Source: Bacillus sp. CECT 9360
GTDB taxonomy: Bacteria > Bacillota > Bacilli > Bacillales > DSM-1321
Length of the DNA stretch: 64,000 nucleotides
Direction of reading: 5' to 3'
NCBI RefSeq assembly: GCF_918741275.1
Contig: NZ_CAKKNA010000004.1
Location: 1 to 64,000, forward strand
The translations under genes and the position numbers were made by a program. Positions 52,144-60,645 of this stretch are shown here, piece by piece (position 1 is the stretch's first letter; each line of letters opens with the position of its first letter). The notes beneath the pieces are model-generated. The model had not been told where the DNA came from. It saw only the letters and a list, made by a program, of their open reading frames with translations, and searched no databases.

Positions 52144-54861
52144 ATGACGTTAAAGCGTTTTTCTTCTCGAACAGAAAGATTGGATACTGAGTTTTTGGCT
52201 AAAACTCTGAAAGGTGCTTCAAAGTATTTCCGTATTGCGGGCTATTTCAGAAGTTCTATATTTGAGTTGGTTGGAGAGGAAATCTCTAAAATTCCTGAAG
52301 TAAAGATTATTTGTAATTCGGAACTGGATTTGGCAGACTTTCATGTGGCCACTGGTAGGAATTCAGCCCTTAAGGAACGCTGGAATGAAGTGGATATAGA
52401 AGCAGAAGCGCTCTTAAAAAAGGAACGTTATCAGCTCCTAGATCAGTTATTACAGTCTGGAAATGTGGAAATTCGCGTTGTACCAAGGGAGCGCCTGTTT
52501 CTACACGGCAAGGCTGGATCTATACACTATCCAGATGGCGGCCGGAAGTCGTTTATTGGATCTGTTAACGAGTCGAAAAGTGCTTTTTCCCACAACTATG
52601 AACTTATATGGCAGGATGACGATGAGGAAAGCGCTGATTGGGTAGAGAATGAGTTCTGGGCCTTGTGGAACGATGGTATCCCTCTACCGGAAGCCATTTT
52701 GGCAGAGATTAGTCGTGTGGCTAATCGTAGGGAGGTCACGGTAGAAGTATTGAAACCTGAAGAGGTTCCAGCTGCAGCCATGGCGGAATCTCCAATTTAC
52801 CGGGGAGGAGAACAATTGCAGCCATGGCAACGTTCCTTTGTAACCATGTTTCTAGAACACCGGGAAACCTATGGCAAAGCCCGCTTACTCTTGGCCGACG
52901 AGGTCGGGGTTGGTAAAACATTATCAATGGCGACCAGCGCTCTAGTGAGCGCTCTTCTTGAAGATGGACCGGTTCTTATCCTTGCTCCGTCCACGTTAAC
53001 AATTCAATGGCAAATTGAGATGATGGATAAGCTGGGGATTCCCGTAGCTGTATGGTCTTCTCAAAAAAAGGTGTGGATTGGTGTAGAAGGTCAGATTTTA
53101 TCACCACGTGGAGACGCAACCTCTATAAAAAAGTGTCCATACAAAATTGCCATTATTTCAACTGGATTGATTATGCACCAGCGGGATAAATCTGAATTTA
53201 TCAAAGAAGCAGGAATGCTCCTTAAAAAACGATATGGAACAGTCATCCTGGATGAGGCGCACAAAGCACGATTAAGAGGCGGACTTGGTAATAAAGCATC
53301 TGGACCAAACAATCTTCTTGCATTTATGCAGCAAATTGGAAAGCGTACTCGGCATATAATATTGGGTACTGCGACTCCCATCCAGACGGACGTCAGGGAA
53401 CTTTGGGACCTCTTAGGAATCCTAAATAGCGGGGCAGAGTTTGTTCTTGGGGATTCATTATCACCTTGGCGAGATCATGAGCAAGCCATTCCACTTGTGA
53501 CTGGAAAAAGTCAAATCACTTCCGAGCAAGAGGCATGGCGATGGTTAAGCAATCCACTACCACCGGCAAATGAACATCATATTGTCCAACAGATTCGTGA
53601 TTATTTGTCAATTGACTCCCAGTCTTTCTTTTGCGGACATCGGTTTGAAGACTTGGACTACATGATTAAGAACATGTGGCTTTCTCAATGTCTGGATCTG
53701 AAATTCTTCAAAGAAAATAATCCGGTCTTACGCCATACGGTTTTAAGAAAGAGAAAGCAGCTTGAAGACGATGGTCTGTTAGAAAAAGTGGGGGTTAATA
53801 CACACCCGCTAAGCCGAAACCTTGCCCAGTATCAGTCTCGTTTTGTTGGCTTGGGGATTCCAACCAATACACCCTTTCAGGTTGCGTATGAAAAAGCAGA
53901 AGAGTTTAGCCAGCTACTTCAATCTAGAACCAAAGCTGGCGGTTTTATGAAATCGTTAATGCTACAGCGTATTTGTTCAAGTTTCGCATCCGGTTTAAAA
54001 ACTGCACAGAAGATGCTAAAGCACTCTATTTCAAACGAGGATGAGGACCGCATTGAAGAAGTAGAACACATACTTTCTGAAATGACTTCCGCAGAAGTCA
54101 CCTGCCTCAAAGAAATAGAAAGACAGCTTTCACGACCTGAAGCGGTAGATTCTAAACTTAATACATTGAAGTGGTTCTTAACTGAATTTAGGACTGATGG
54201 GAAAACGTGGCTTGAGCACGGCTGTATTATTTTCAGCCAATATTATGACACTGCCGAATGGATTGCCAAGGAACTGGCTAAATCTATTAAAGGTGAAGTT
54301 GTGGCAGTTTACGCTGGTGTTGGAAAAAGTGGGCTTTTTCGAGATATGCAGTTTAATAATGTTGAACGTGAAGTTATCAAAGCTTCTGTTAGAACCCGTG
54401 AGATTAGGCTTGTAGTAGCAACTGATGCAGCTTGCGAAGGGTTGAACCTTCAAACCTTAGGCACCTTGATTAACATTGACCTCCCTTGGAACCCGTCCCG
54501 GCTTGAACAGCGATTGGGTAGAATTAAACGGTTTGGCCAATCTCGTAAGTTTGTTGATATGCTCAATCTTGTCTACAGTGAAACTCAAGATGAGAAAGTG
54601 TACAACGTATTGTCAGAACGCCTGCGTGGCACCTATGACATTTTCGGCAGCCTCCCTGACACAATTGATGACGATTGGATAAATGACGAAGTAGAGCTTA
54701 AAGACCGAATGAATGAATACATTCACGAAAGGAAAAAGGCTCAGGATGCTTTTACTGTGAAGTATCGTGGGACCATAGATCCTGAAGCACAATTATGGGA
54801 ACGATGTGCGTCTGTTTTATCTCGTAGTGACATTGTAAGAAAACTTAGCGAGCCTTGGTAA
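52144..54861 (+). CDS. SNF2-type helicase with N-terminal phospholipase-D nuclease-like domain
   Basis: 905 aa. The N-terminal PLD-like domain carries LHGKAG (120-125) and GSVNESKSAFSHNYE (139-153), one HxK-type motif, so a dimer would be needed for cleavage. The SNF2 helicase core follows: ADEVGVGKT (251-259), APSTLTIQW, VILDEAHKAR (DEAH 370-373), LGTATPIQ, and the C-terminal half ATDAACEGLNLQTL with PSRLEQRLGRIKRFGQ. It probably moves along DNA and cuts or blocks unmethylated invader DNA (inference). Last gene of the operon. Confidence 0.9.
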   Translation: MTLKRFSSRTERLDTEFLAKTLKGASKYFRIAGYFRSSIFELVGEEISKIPEVKIICNSELDLADFHVATGRNSALKERWNEVDIEAEALLKKERYQLLDQLLQSGNVEIRVVPRERLFLHGKAGSIHYPDGGRKSFIGSVNESKSAFSHNYELIWQDDDEESADWVENEFWALWNDGIPLPEAILAEISRVANRREVTVEVLKPEEVPAAAMAESPIYRGGEQLQPWQRSFVTMFLEHRETYGKARLLLADEVGVGKTLSMATSALVSALLEDGPVLILAPSTLTIQWQIEMMDKLGIPVAVWSSQKKVWIGVEGQILSPRGDATSIKKCPYKIAIISTGLIMHQRDKSEFIKEAGMLLKKRYGTVILDEAHKARLRGGLGNKASGPNNLLAFMQQIGKRTRHIILGTATPIQTDVRELWDLLGILNSGAEFVLGDSLSPWRDHEQAIPLVTGKSQITSEQEAWRWLSNPLPPANEHHIVQQIRDYLSIDSQSFFCGHRFEDLDYMIKNMWLSQCLDLKFFKENNPVLRHTVLRKRKQLEDDGLLEKVGVNTHPLSRNLAQYQSRFVGLGIPTNTPFQVAYEKAEEFSQLLQSRTKAGGFMKSLMLQRICSSFASGLKTAQKMLKHSISNEDEDRIEEVEHILSEMTSAEVTCLKEIERQLSRPEAVDSKLNTLKWFLTEFRTDGKTWLEHGCIIFSQYYDTAEWIAKELAKSIKGEVVAVYAGVGKSGLFRDMQFNNVEREVIKASVRTREIRLVVATDAACEGLNLQTLGTLINIDLPWNPSRLEQRLGRIKRFGQSRKFVDMLNLVYSETQDEKVYNVLSERLRGTYDIFGSLPDTIDDDWINDEVELKDRMNEYIHERKKAQDAFTVKYRGTIDPEAQLWERCASVLSRSDIVRKLSEPW

Positions 54862-55339
54862 TAAGAACCTCACCCGCACATCCTATGCTTCGGCGATGGG
54901 GTTGAGGGATACCTTATGAGATTGAAAGATGGCATGTTTTTGGGTTGGCTTACTAAGAATCTTACAAATGCAAATTGATAAAAGTAATATTAGATTAATA
55001 ATATATATATTATAGAAATGATGCCTATGCTGATAGGCAATCCTCATGAGAGGCAGGAACATAGAGGATCACAAAAAAGAACCCACTTAGAACTAAGTGG
55101 GTTCTAGCTTTTACAATTCCTAATTACAAATTCTTCTATCGATGTTCGGGGAATTCTGCAAGATCTCCCGACTCTAAATCCTTTTATTTCTCCACTGTTA
55201 AGCCAGTTAAGTGTAGCCTATCCAAACTATTTTTTTATTGGGTTGGAGGTGTTTTTTTGGTTTTGTAATGCAGATAGGAAACAATATATGGAACGGTTTG
55301 TAGTAAAATTAGATTAAAAGTTAAAGAAGGTGAAAAGTT
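54862..55339. other. Intergenic region with a strong hairpin
   Basis: The hairpin 55078-55105 has 13-bp arms AGAACCCACTTAG/CTAAGTGGGTTCT. Read on the minus strand it is followed by TTTTTTG, a good terminator. On the plus strand only AGCTTTTA follows. A second imperfect hairpin (CGGGGA…TCTCCCG) lies near 55148-55172. No protein gene found; a small RNA is possible. Confidence 0.5.
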
Positions 55340-56185
55340 GTGTCAGAACTAACTGGAATAGATAGAATAAAACTAGAAAATATACTAGGAATGGGCGGCG
55401 GTTATGTTCTCGATTTTTCAAATCGGACATTTCAAGATTTTATTCTTGAGCATGTTAATAGAGATATCTATGAGGATAAGTACGCATTTAAAGGTGATTC
55501 TAAAGCAAACAGACTTCGAGCCTTTTGGATTATAGAAACAAATTACATTGTTTCAAAACTTACTTCTGCCTTATTAGAATATTGGAACTTGAATAATCAG
55601 CTTAGAGAAATAATCTTAGATCAGAAAGAGCAGGTTTTATTTAAAGATTGTTTACAAATAGCAGAAAGGTTAAAACAAAGTTCGGTTTCTGAACATTTAG
55701 AGGATATTTTACAACCAGCTTCTGATGATTCCGACTTTGAACTTCTAACTAATACAATTAGAGATAATATAGAACAAAATCAACCACAGGTAGCTTTAGA
55801 TAGACTACATACATATGCAGTGAAATTTATTCGGAATCTGTGTGATAAGTATGGAATTGAATCTGACAGAGATAAACCTTTACAAAGTATTTTTGGTGAA
55901 TATGTAAAATTTTTAAGAAGTAATGATCTATTTGAATCAGAAATGACTGAAAGAATTCTAAAATCTTCTATTTCTATTTTGGATGCCTTCAATGGCGTTA
56001 GAAATAATCAAAGCTTTGCACATGATAACAAGGTTTTAAATTATGATGAGAGTATGCTTATTTTTAAAAATGTAACAAGTACAATAGCGTTCATAGATTC
56101 ACTAGAACGAAGAAGGAATATGGATGCAAATGATAAAAATGATGATAAATCAGCGAATATCGATTGGGATGACTTGCCATTCTAA
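55340..56185 (+). CDS. Abortive-infection family protein with SSB-like C-terminal tip
   Basis: 281 aa from GTG 55340, with AAGGTG 8 nt upstream. Mostly helical. The C-terminal half (KFIRNLCDKYGIE…SILDAFNGVRNNQSFAHDN) has the RNN.S.AH pattern seen in abortive-infection C-terminal (Abi_C) domains. The last residues SANIDWDDLPF closely copy the acidic tip of SSB (DISDDDLPF in this window's ssb). It ends just before the rlmH-like repeat at 56216. Function is inferred from family and location. Confidence 0.65.
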   Translation: MSELTGIDRIKLENILGMGGGYVLDFSNRTFQDFILEHVNRDIYEDKYAFKGDSKANRLRAFWIIETNYIVSKLTSALLEYWNLNNQLREIILDQKEQVLFKDCLQIAERLKQSSVSEHLEDILQPASDDSDFELLTNTIRDNIEQNQPQVALDRLHTYAVKFIRNLCDKYGIESDRDKPLQSIFGEYVKFLRSNDLFESEMTERILKSSISILDAFNGVRNNQSFAHDNKVLNYDESMLIFKNVTSTIAFIDSLERRRNMDANDKNDDKSANIDWDDLPF

Positions 56186-56215
56186 AAGATTAATATGTTA
56201 AAGGTTTACCGTTTG

Positions 56216-56250
56216 ATTTGTCACGGTGAACCTTATCATAAGTAAATGAG
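56216..56250. repeat. SCC-type direct repeat 1 (rlmH 3'-end copy)
   Basis: Reads ATT TGT CAC GGT GAA CCT TAT CAT AAG TAA, encoding ICHGEPYHK-stop, then ATGAG. It is preceded by GTTTACCGTTTG, like the QVYRAF part of rlmH. It differs from repeat 2 (57384-57409) at one base in the 25-bp core. Confidence 0.75.
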
Positions 56251-56376
56251 GTAACTAACGAAAATTCTAAAAGTAAAAGTTTATTAAAAAGTTTTGAGCT
56301 GCACTGTGCCACTCAGAATCCTAAATAAAAATAAGAATGAACCAAAACAGTTTATATGTTTTGACTCATCCTACTT

Positions 56377-57084
56377 TTACCATTCCTTTGGTTCGTAGTT
56401 TAGATCTGCGAATAGTCGATTGCGTTCTTTCTTTGTTAAGTCTCTCCATTGTCCAACGGGTAGATTGTTCAAATGAATATTCATGATTCGAGTTCGCTGA
56501 AGTCTATAAACTTCGTATCCAAGCGCTGTACACATACGGCGAATTTGACGATTTAAACCTTGGGTCAATGTGATTTGAAAAACAAACTTTGATAGCTGTA
56601 TAACTTCACAAGGAAGCGTTTTTGTATCAAGAATTTTTACTCCTTCTGCCATCTGCTTCAAGAATGAAGGTGTGATTGGTTTATCTACTGAAACGATATA
56701 TTCTTTTTCATGCTTATTTTCGGCACGCAAAATTTCGTTTACAATATCTCCATCATTCGTAAGGAGAATCAAACCTTCTGAATCTTTATCAAGTCGCCCA
56801 ATATGATGAATACGCAATGGGTGATTGACTAAATCAATAATATTACCTTTTACCTTTTTTTCCGTCGTGCTAGTAATGCCCACGGGTTTATTTAAGGCGA
56901 TATAAACATTGTTTCTTGCAACCCTAATAGGGTCTCCACTTACTCGCACATCATCCCCGGGCTTTACCTGGCTACCTATTTTTGCAATGGAACCGTTTAT
57001 CGTTACTCTTCCATCACTAATTAGTTTATCTGCTCCGCGCCTAGATGTTTTTCCAGACTCGCTAATATATTTATTAATTCGCAG
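56377..57084 (-). CDS. rluF: 23S rRNA pseudouridine synthase, RluF type
   Basis: RsuA/RluB family enzyme. The N-terminal S4 domain [20 protein letters not shown] is encoded upstream of the first ATG/GTG. The catalytic part has [19 protein letters not shown] (catalytic Asp in RLDKDSEG) and [10 protein letters not shown]. The only in-frame starts after the preceding stop are ATT or CTG; CTG 57084 lies 7 nt after AAGGGTGG and gives 235 aa, the family length. A GTG at 56949 would delete the S4 domain. It is the only gene between the two SCC-type repeats. Confidence 0.88.
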   Translation of the reverse strand: MRINKYISESGKTSRRGADKLISDGRVTINGSIAKIGSQVKPGDDVRVSGDPIRVARNNVYIALNKPVGITSTTEKKVKGNIIDLVNHPLRIHHIGRLDKDSEGLILLTNDGDIVNEILRAENKHEKEYIVSVDKPITPSFLKQMAEGVKILDTKTLPCEVIQLSKFVFQITLTQGLNRQIRRMCTALGYEVYRLQRTRIMNIHLNNLPVGQWRDLTKKERNRLFADLNYEPKEW

Positions 57085-57528
57085 GTAAATCCCACCCTTA
57101 TAGAATATTTAAGACAATCCAATTAACACTTTGTTTTTAAGCAACAAAGATGAAGATGATTGTTATCAGCCTCTTTAACACGTAAAAAATATGACGTGAT
57201 AGGGGCAGACGTCTGTTTTTAATTACTACTTCTCTTACAATACAATATATAAATACTTGCTGGCAATATCTCTGAAATCACTTATCCCAAGGGAGTCAGT
57301 AAATTGCAAAAATGTAGAATAGATTGGAATGAATGCGTTCTAGATTTTTAAGACTTATCAAGACCTCATTTAAATTAGTAACGGTGAGCCTTATCATAAG
57401 TAAATGAGCCATGGAGACAGGGTTGGGGTACAATTAACACAGAAGTAATATGCAATAAACCAAAGCTTTTGGGAAAATAACAAAAAAAGAATGTGGAAAA
57501 AGTTAAATTGTTATAGGGGGCTAAATGG
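57085..57528. other. Intergenic region around repeat 2
   Basis: Apart from the direct repeat at 57375-57409 and short A/T-rich stretches, I see only GATGACGTG/CACGTAAAAAATATGACGTG-like palindromic bits near 57180. No gene. Confidence 0.4.
57375..57409. repeat. SCC-type direct repeat 2 (rlmH 3'-end copy)
   Basis: ATT AGT AAC GGT GAG CCT TAT CAT AAG TAA encodes ISNGEPYHK-stop, matching INRGEPYHK of rlmH, and is followed by ATGAG as in repeat 1. There is no rlmH gene around it; a stop codon precedes it in frame. Confidence 0.75.
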
Positions 57529-57849
57529 ATGAAGACGTTTGAATTAAAATCGGGAACTACAGTTATGGTTGATGAGAGTAAAATGGTCATAGAAAGAACA
57601 GGCGGAAAAAGTGCGATGAAAGGATTGTTTGCAGGAAGAGCGATGGGTCAGATGACAATTAAAACGTCAGCAATAACAGGAGTGATTTTTTTTGCGGATT
57701 ATTTAATTATTTGTGCATCTGGGCTCCCTACTCCCAACGATTTTAAGTTATCGAGCGTTGCAGAGATTAAACAGTATCCGAATTGCATTGTCGCAAAAGA
57801 GCAAGAATTAGAAGAACTCTATCAATACATAAATGGATTTATTAAATGA
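57529..57849 (+). CDS. Small PH-like domain protein, unknown function
   Basis: 106 aa. The pattern FELKSGTTVMVDESKMVIERTG…GRAMGQMTIKTSAITGVIFF resembles the bacterial PH-like domain found in SHOCT/DUF4429 proteins, but without a SHOCT tail. AGGGGG lies about 8 nt upstream; a terminator follows. Family assignment is tentative. Confidence 0.65.
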   Translation: MKTFELKSGTTVMVDESKMVIERTGGKSAMKGLFAGRAMGQMTIKTSAITGVIFFADYLIICASGLPTPNDFKLSSVAEIKQYPNCIVAKEQELEELYQYINGFIK

Positions 57850-57857
57850 AAATAGAT

Positions 57858-57893
57858 AAAGCACATCAATGGGTAAAGTTGATGTGCTTTTTT
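57858..57893 (+). terminator. Terminator after the PH-like gene
   Basis: 11-bp stem AAAGCACATCA/TGATGTGCTTT, 11-nt loop, then TTT. Confidence 0.88.
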
Positions 57894-58081
57894 AAGTATA
57901 TTTCGCTGATAAAGTCCAGAATCCACCACAGATTAGGAATTTAATACATTCCTTCAATTCGTTCGTAATGAAAAAATCTCGACTTTGAGGTATATTAAAG
58001 TGAAATAATATAAGTAGAAAGAAAGAACAGAAAAATCCGCTCTTCTTTACAAAATTATCACAAATCCAGGAGGGATTGTTA

Positions 58082-59131
58082 ATGGAGATAGGAATCAGCA
58101 CGTTTGTAGAAACAACACCTGATGTTAAAACGAGGGAAGTAATCAGTCATGCACAACGATTGCGTGAAGTCGTTGAGGAAATTGTGCTTGCCGATCAAGT
58201 AGGATTGGATGTATTTGGGGTAGGGGAGCATCATCGTCAAGATTATGCAGCATCGTCTCCAGCCGTTGTGTTGGCTGCTGCGGCATCACAGACAAAGCGT
58301 ATTCGGCTGACAAGTGCGGTCACTGTACTTTCTTCTGCAGATCCGGTACGGGTGTTCCAGGATTTTGCTACGCTTGACGGCATCTCGAATGGACGTGCGG
58401 AGATCATGGCAGGCCGTGGTTCTTTCATCGAATCCTTTCCGCTATTTGGCTATGATTTAAGAGACTATGATGAGCTTTTTGAGGAGAAGCTGGACTTGCT
58501 GCTGACATTACAAAAGTCCGAAGTCGTGTCCTGGTCCGGCAAACATCGCCCTGCCATTAACAATCTTGGTGTGTATCCTCGTCCGGTGCAAGATCCTTTG
58601 CCTGTATGGATCGGGAGCGGGGGCAATAGTGAATCGGTCATCCGCGCAGGACTGTTGGGGCTGCCGCTTGTTCTGGCAATCATAGGAGGAAGTCCAGTCC
58701 AGTTCGCTCCACTTGTCCAGCTTTATAAACAAGCGGCGGCTCAGGCTGGTCATGACGTTTCCAAATTACCGGTTGCGTCCCATTCACATGGATTCATCGC
58801 AGAGGATGACGAGACAGCAGTAAATAAATTTTTCCCTCCCACCCAACAAGCCATGAATGTGATTGGAAGGGAGCGGGGCTGGGGGCATTATGACCGGGCA
58901 GCATTCGATGCGGCACGAAGCTTTGAAGGTGCATTGTATGCGGGGGATCCGGAAACCGTGGCCCAAAAGATCATTCACCTTCGAAAGAAGGTAGGCATCA
59001 CACGATTTATGCTTCACGTACCGGTTGGTACCATGCCACATGCGGATGTAATGAAAGCAATCGAGCTGTTGGGGAAAAGAGTGGCCCCTATCGTTCGGGA
59101 CGAAATCGCCAAATGGGAAGCCATGCAGTAA
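58082..59131 (+). CDS. LLM-class flavin-dependent oxidoreductase
   Basis: Luciferase-like monooxygenase family (YddN type): MEIGISTFVETTPD, DVFGVGEHHRQDYAASSPAVVLAAAA, RIRLTSAVTVLSSADPVRVFQDFATLD, GRAEIMAGRGSF. It uses FMNH2 or F420-type flavin to oxidise an unknown substrate. ATG 58082 (349 aa) has AGGAGG 7 nt upstream; a TTG at 58076 is nearer. GC is slightly higher than in the flanking genes. Single gene. Confidence 0.9.
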   Translation: MEIGISTFVETTPDVKTREVISHAQRLREVVEEIVLADQVGLDVFGVGEHHRQDYAASSPAVVLAAAASQTKRIRLTSAVTVLSSADPVRVFQDFATLDGISNGRAEIMAGRGSFIESFPLFGYDLRDYDELFEEKLDLLLTLQKSEVVSWSGKHRPAINNLGVYPRPVQDPLPVWIGSGGNSESVIRAGLLGLPLVLAIIGGSPVQFAPLVQLYKQAAAQAGHDVSKLPVASHSHGFIAEDDETAVNKFFPPTQQAMNVIGRERGWGHYDRAAFDAARSFEGALYAGDPETVAQKIIHLRKKVGITRFMLHVPVGTMPHADVMKAIELLGKRVAPIVRDEIAKWEAMQ

Positions 59132-59427
59132 ACCAAGCAACTACTACTGAACAATCTTTGCCAGTGAGAATGTCTTGTTTACCATAAACTCTATGCACCT
59201 ATGCAAAAGCACGGTTAATTGGGTTATAGAATAGTTGTCCAAATTAACCCTCATTTAGATACATTACGAGGAACCGTATTACAAATAAAAAAGGTATTTT
59301 GAAAAAATAAGTAACATCAAATAACTTGAGCTGCAAACTTGCAGCAAATTGAAAACTCAAAAAGTTGCTAACGAAAAAGGAAACTTTTACATTGAAGAAG
59401 CAATAGAATAAATTCAATAGGTGGATA
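59132..59427. other. Intergenic region with a weak rlmH-end-like match
   Basis: 59271-59288 reads GAACCGTATTACAAATAA, resembling the rlmH end GAACCGTACCATAAATAA (15 of 18 bases). A small hairpin GCTGCAA/TTGCAGC lies at 59330-59345. No gene. Confidence 0.4.
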
Positions 59428-60099
59428 ATGATGGCTAAAACTATAGTAGAAAAACTAAACTTAAAAAAATATAAAAAAGTTGCGGTATTGCATTTGCCAG
59501 AGGGTGAAAATTATTTAGCAGAGTTAGCAGATTATGATACAAAGCTAACAGATAGTACATACGATCTTATCTTTGCTTTTGTATTGGATATGGAGGCTTT
59601 AAAAGGCCTCGTTAACAAAGTTATCGAGAAAAATTATCTAAATAAAAGCGGCTATATCTTTTTGGCTTATCCAAAAAAGGGGAATAAAGTATATCCAACG
59701 TATATTCATCGTGATGCTTTGTTAGATGGGTTAGGTGCAGATGAAAATGGTTATGTTAGGACAAGTAACATTAAATTTGCACGTATGGTAGGATTAGATG
59801 ACGTCTTTACGGTTGTAGGTCTAAAAGAAGATTCTCGAAGCCGTAATCACACTTCGATAGCGGCAAGTCAATCCGTAGATGATTATATAGAGATGATTCC
59901 AGATGTGGAAAAAGATTTACAACATACTCCCAATTTACTTGCTTTTTATCAATCACTTACTCCAGGATACCGCAAAGATTGGGCTCGTTATATTTATAGT
60001 GCAAAACAAGATGCTACTAAAGAAAAGAGGCGCGAGGAAATGAAAATGATTCTTGGTGCGGGTTACAAGAGTCGGGATCTATATCAGAGAGATAAATAA
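59428..60099 (+). CDS. YdeI/OmpD-associated family protein with DUF3052-like N-terminus
   Basis: 223 aa. The N-terminal half (VAVLHLPEGENYLAELADYD…YDLIFAFVLDMEALKGLV…GYIFLAYPKKGNK) resembles DUF3052. The C-terminal half (LLAFYQSLTPGYRKDWARYIYSAKQDATKEKRREEMKMIL) has the YdeI/OmpD-associated signature. Soluble, no known activity. The GTGG ATA site is weak but ATG 59428/59431 is the only good start. Confidence 0.75.
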   Translation: MMAKTIVEKLNLKKYKKVAVLHLPEGENYLAELADYDTKLTDSTYDLIFAFVLDMEALKGLVNKVIEKNYLNKSGYIFLAYPKKGNKVYPTYIHRDALLDGLGADENGYVRTSNIKFARMVGLDDVFTVVGLKEDSRSRNHTSIAASQSVDDYIEMIPDVEKDLQHTPNLLAFYQSLTPGYRKDWARYIYSAKQDATKEKRREEMKMILGAGYKSRDLYQRDK

Positions 60100-60231
60100 T
60101 ATATAAATCCTCTTAAAATGATAGAAGGTTAATTTCTTCTTACACTAAGCGTACAATCACCGATGTTTTATTTAATCGTAAATGACAATGATTAATGAAA
60201 TGTATGGAATCCGAAAGGAGTTAAATATCTC

Positions 60232-60423
60232 TTGAAGTACATAAAATCGCAAATGAAACAGTTGGTTAAAGACAATAATGAACTGCAAAAGCGTTTAAAA
60301 GAGTTGATGGACGAACACGATCTTGAGAAAAACTTTGCCCTGAAGGCATTGTACCATTCAGAAGTTGCTGAAGGTGGGAAGTATCAGTTAGCATATCAAG
60401 CACTTGACTTGCCCCAAGGGTAG
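60232..60423 (+). CDS. Small coiled-coil protein, unknown
   Basis: 63 aa from TTG 60232, with AAAGGAG about 10 nt upstream. Highly charged helix (MKQLVKDNNELQKRLKELMDEHDLEK), ending YQLAYQALDLPQG. No family recognised. Confidence 0.55.
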   Translation: MKYIKSQMKQLVKDNNELQKRLKELMDEHDLEKNFALKALYHSEVAEGGKYQLAYQALDLPQG

Positions 60424-60645
60424 GTCATTTTTTTGTTAATTCGCACTAAGTCTATGGGGCGAAAAAAATAACAACCTCACTTAGATTCAATTACCGAGAA
60501 CCTAATCTTAATTTTTTGGAAAAAACAAGAAGGACTGGCCCTAATTCTAAAATTATTCATCTCAGTTTAAATAAATCTTCCAATCCTGGGTATAACACTA
60601 ATGATATAAATACATTTCAGTAGTCAATTTCAGGGGAGGAATATT

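Noticed and set aside
45654-54861. Assignment of the four-gene operon to BREX or DISARM
   Set aside because: No PglZ phosphatase-like gene, no BrxA/B/L, no DrmA/DrmB. The ATPase and methylase are of DUF499 and DUF1156 type.
42974-57528. ccr serine recombinase expected for an SCC element
   Set aside because: Every sizeable frame in the region was accounted for; none has a resolvase-type N-terminus. The element is called SCC-like only on its repeats and site.
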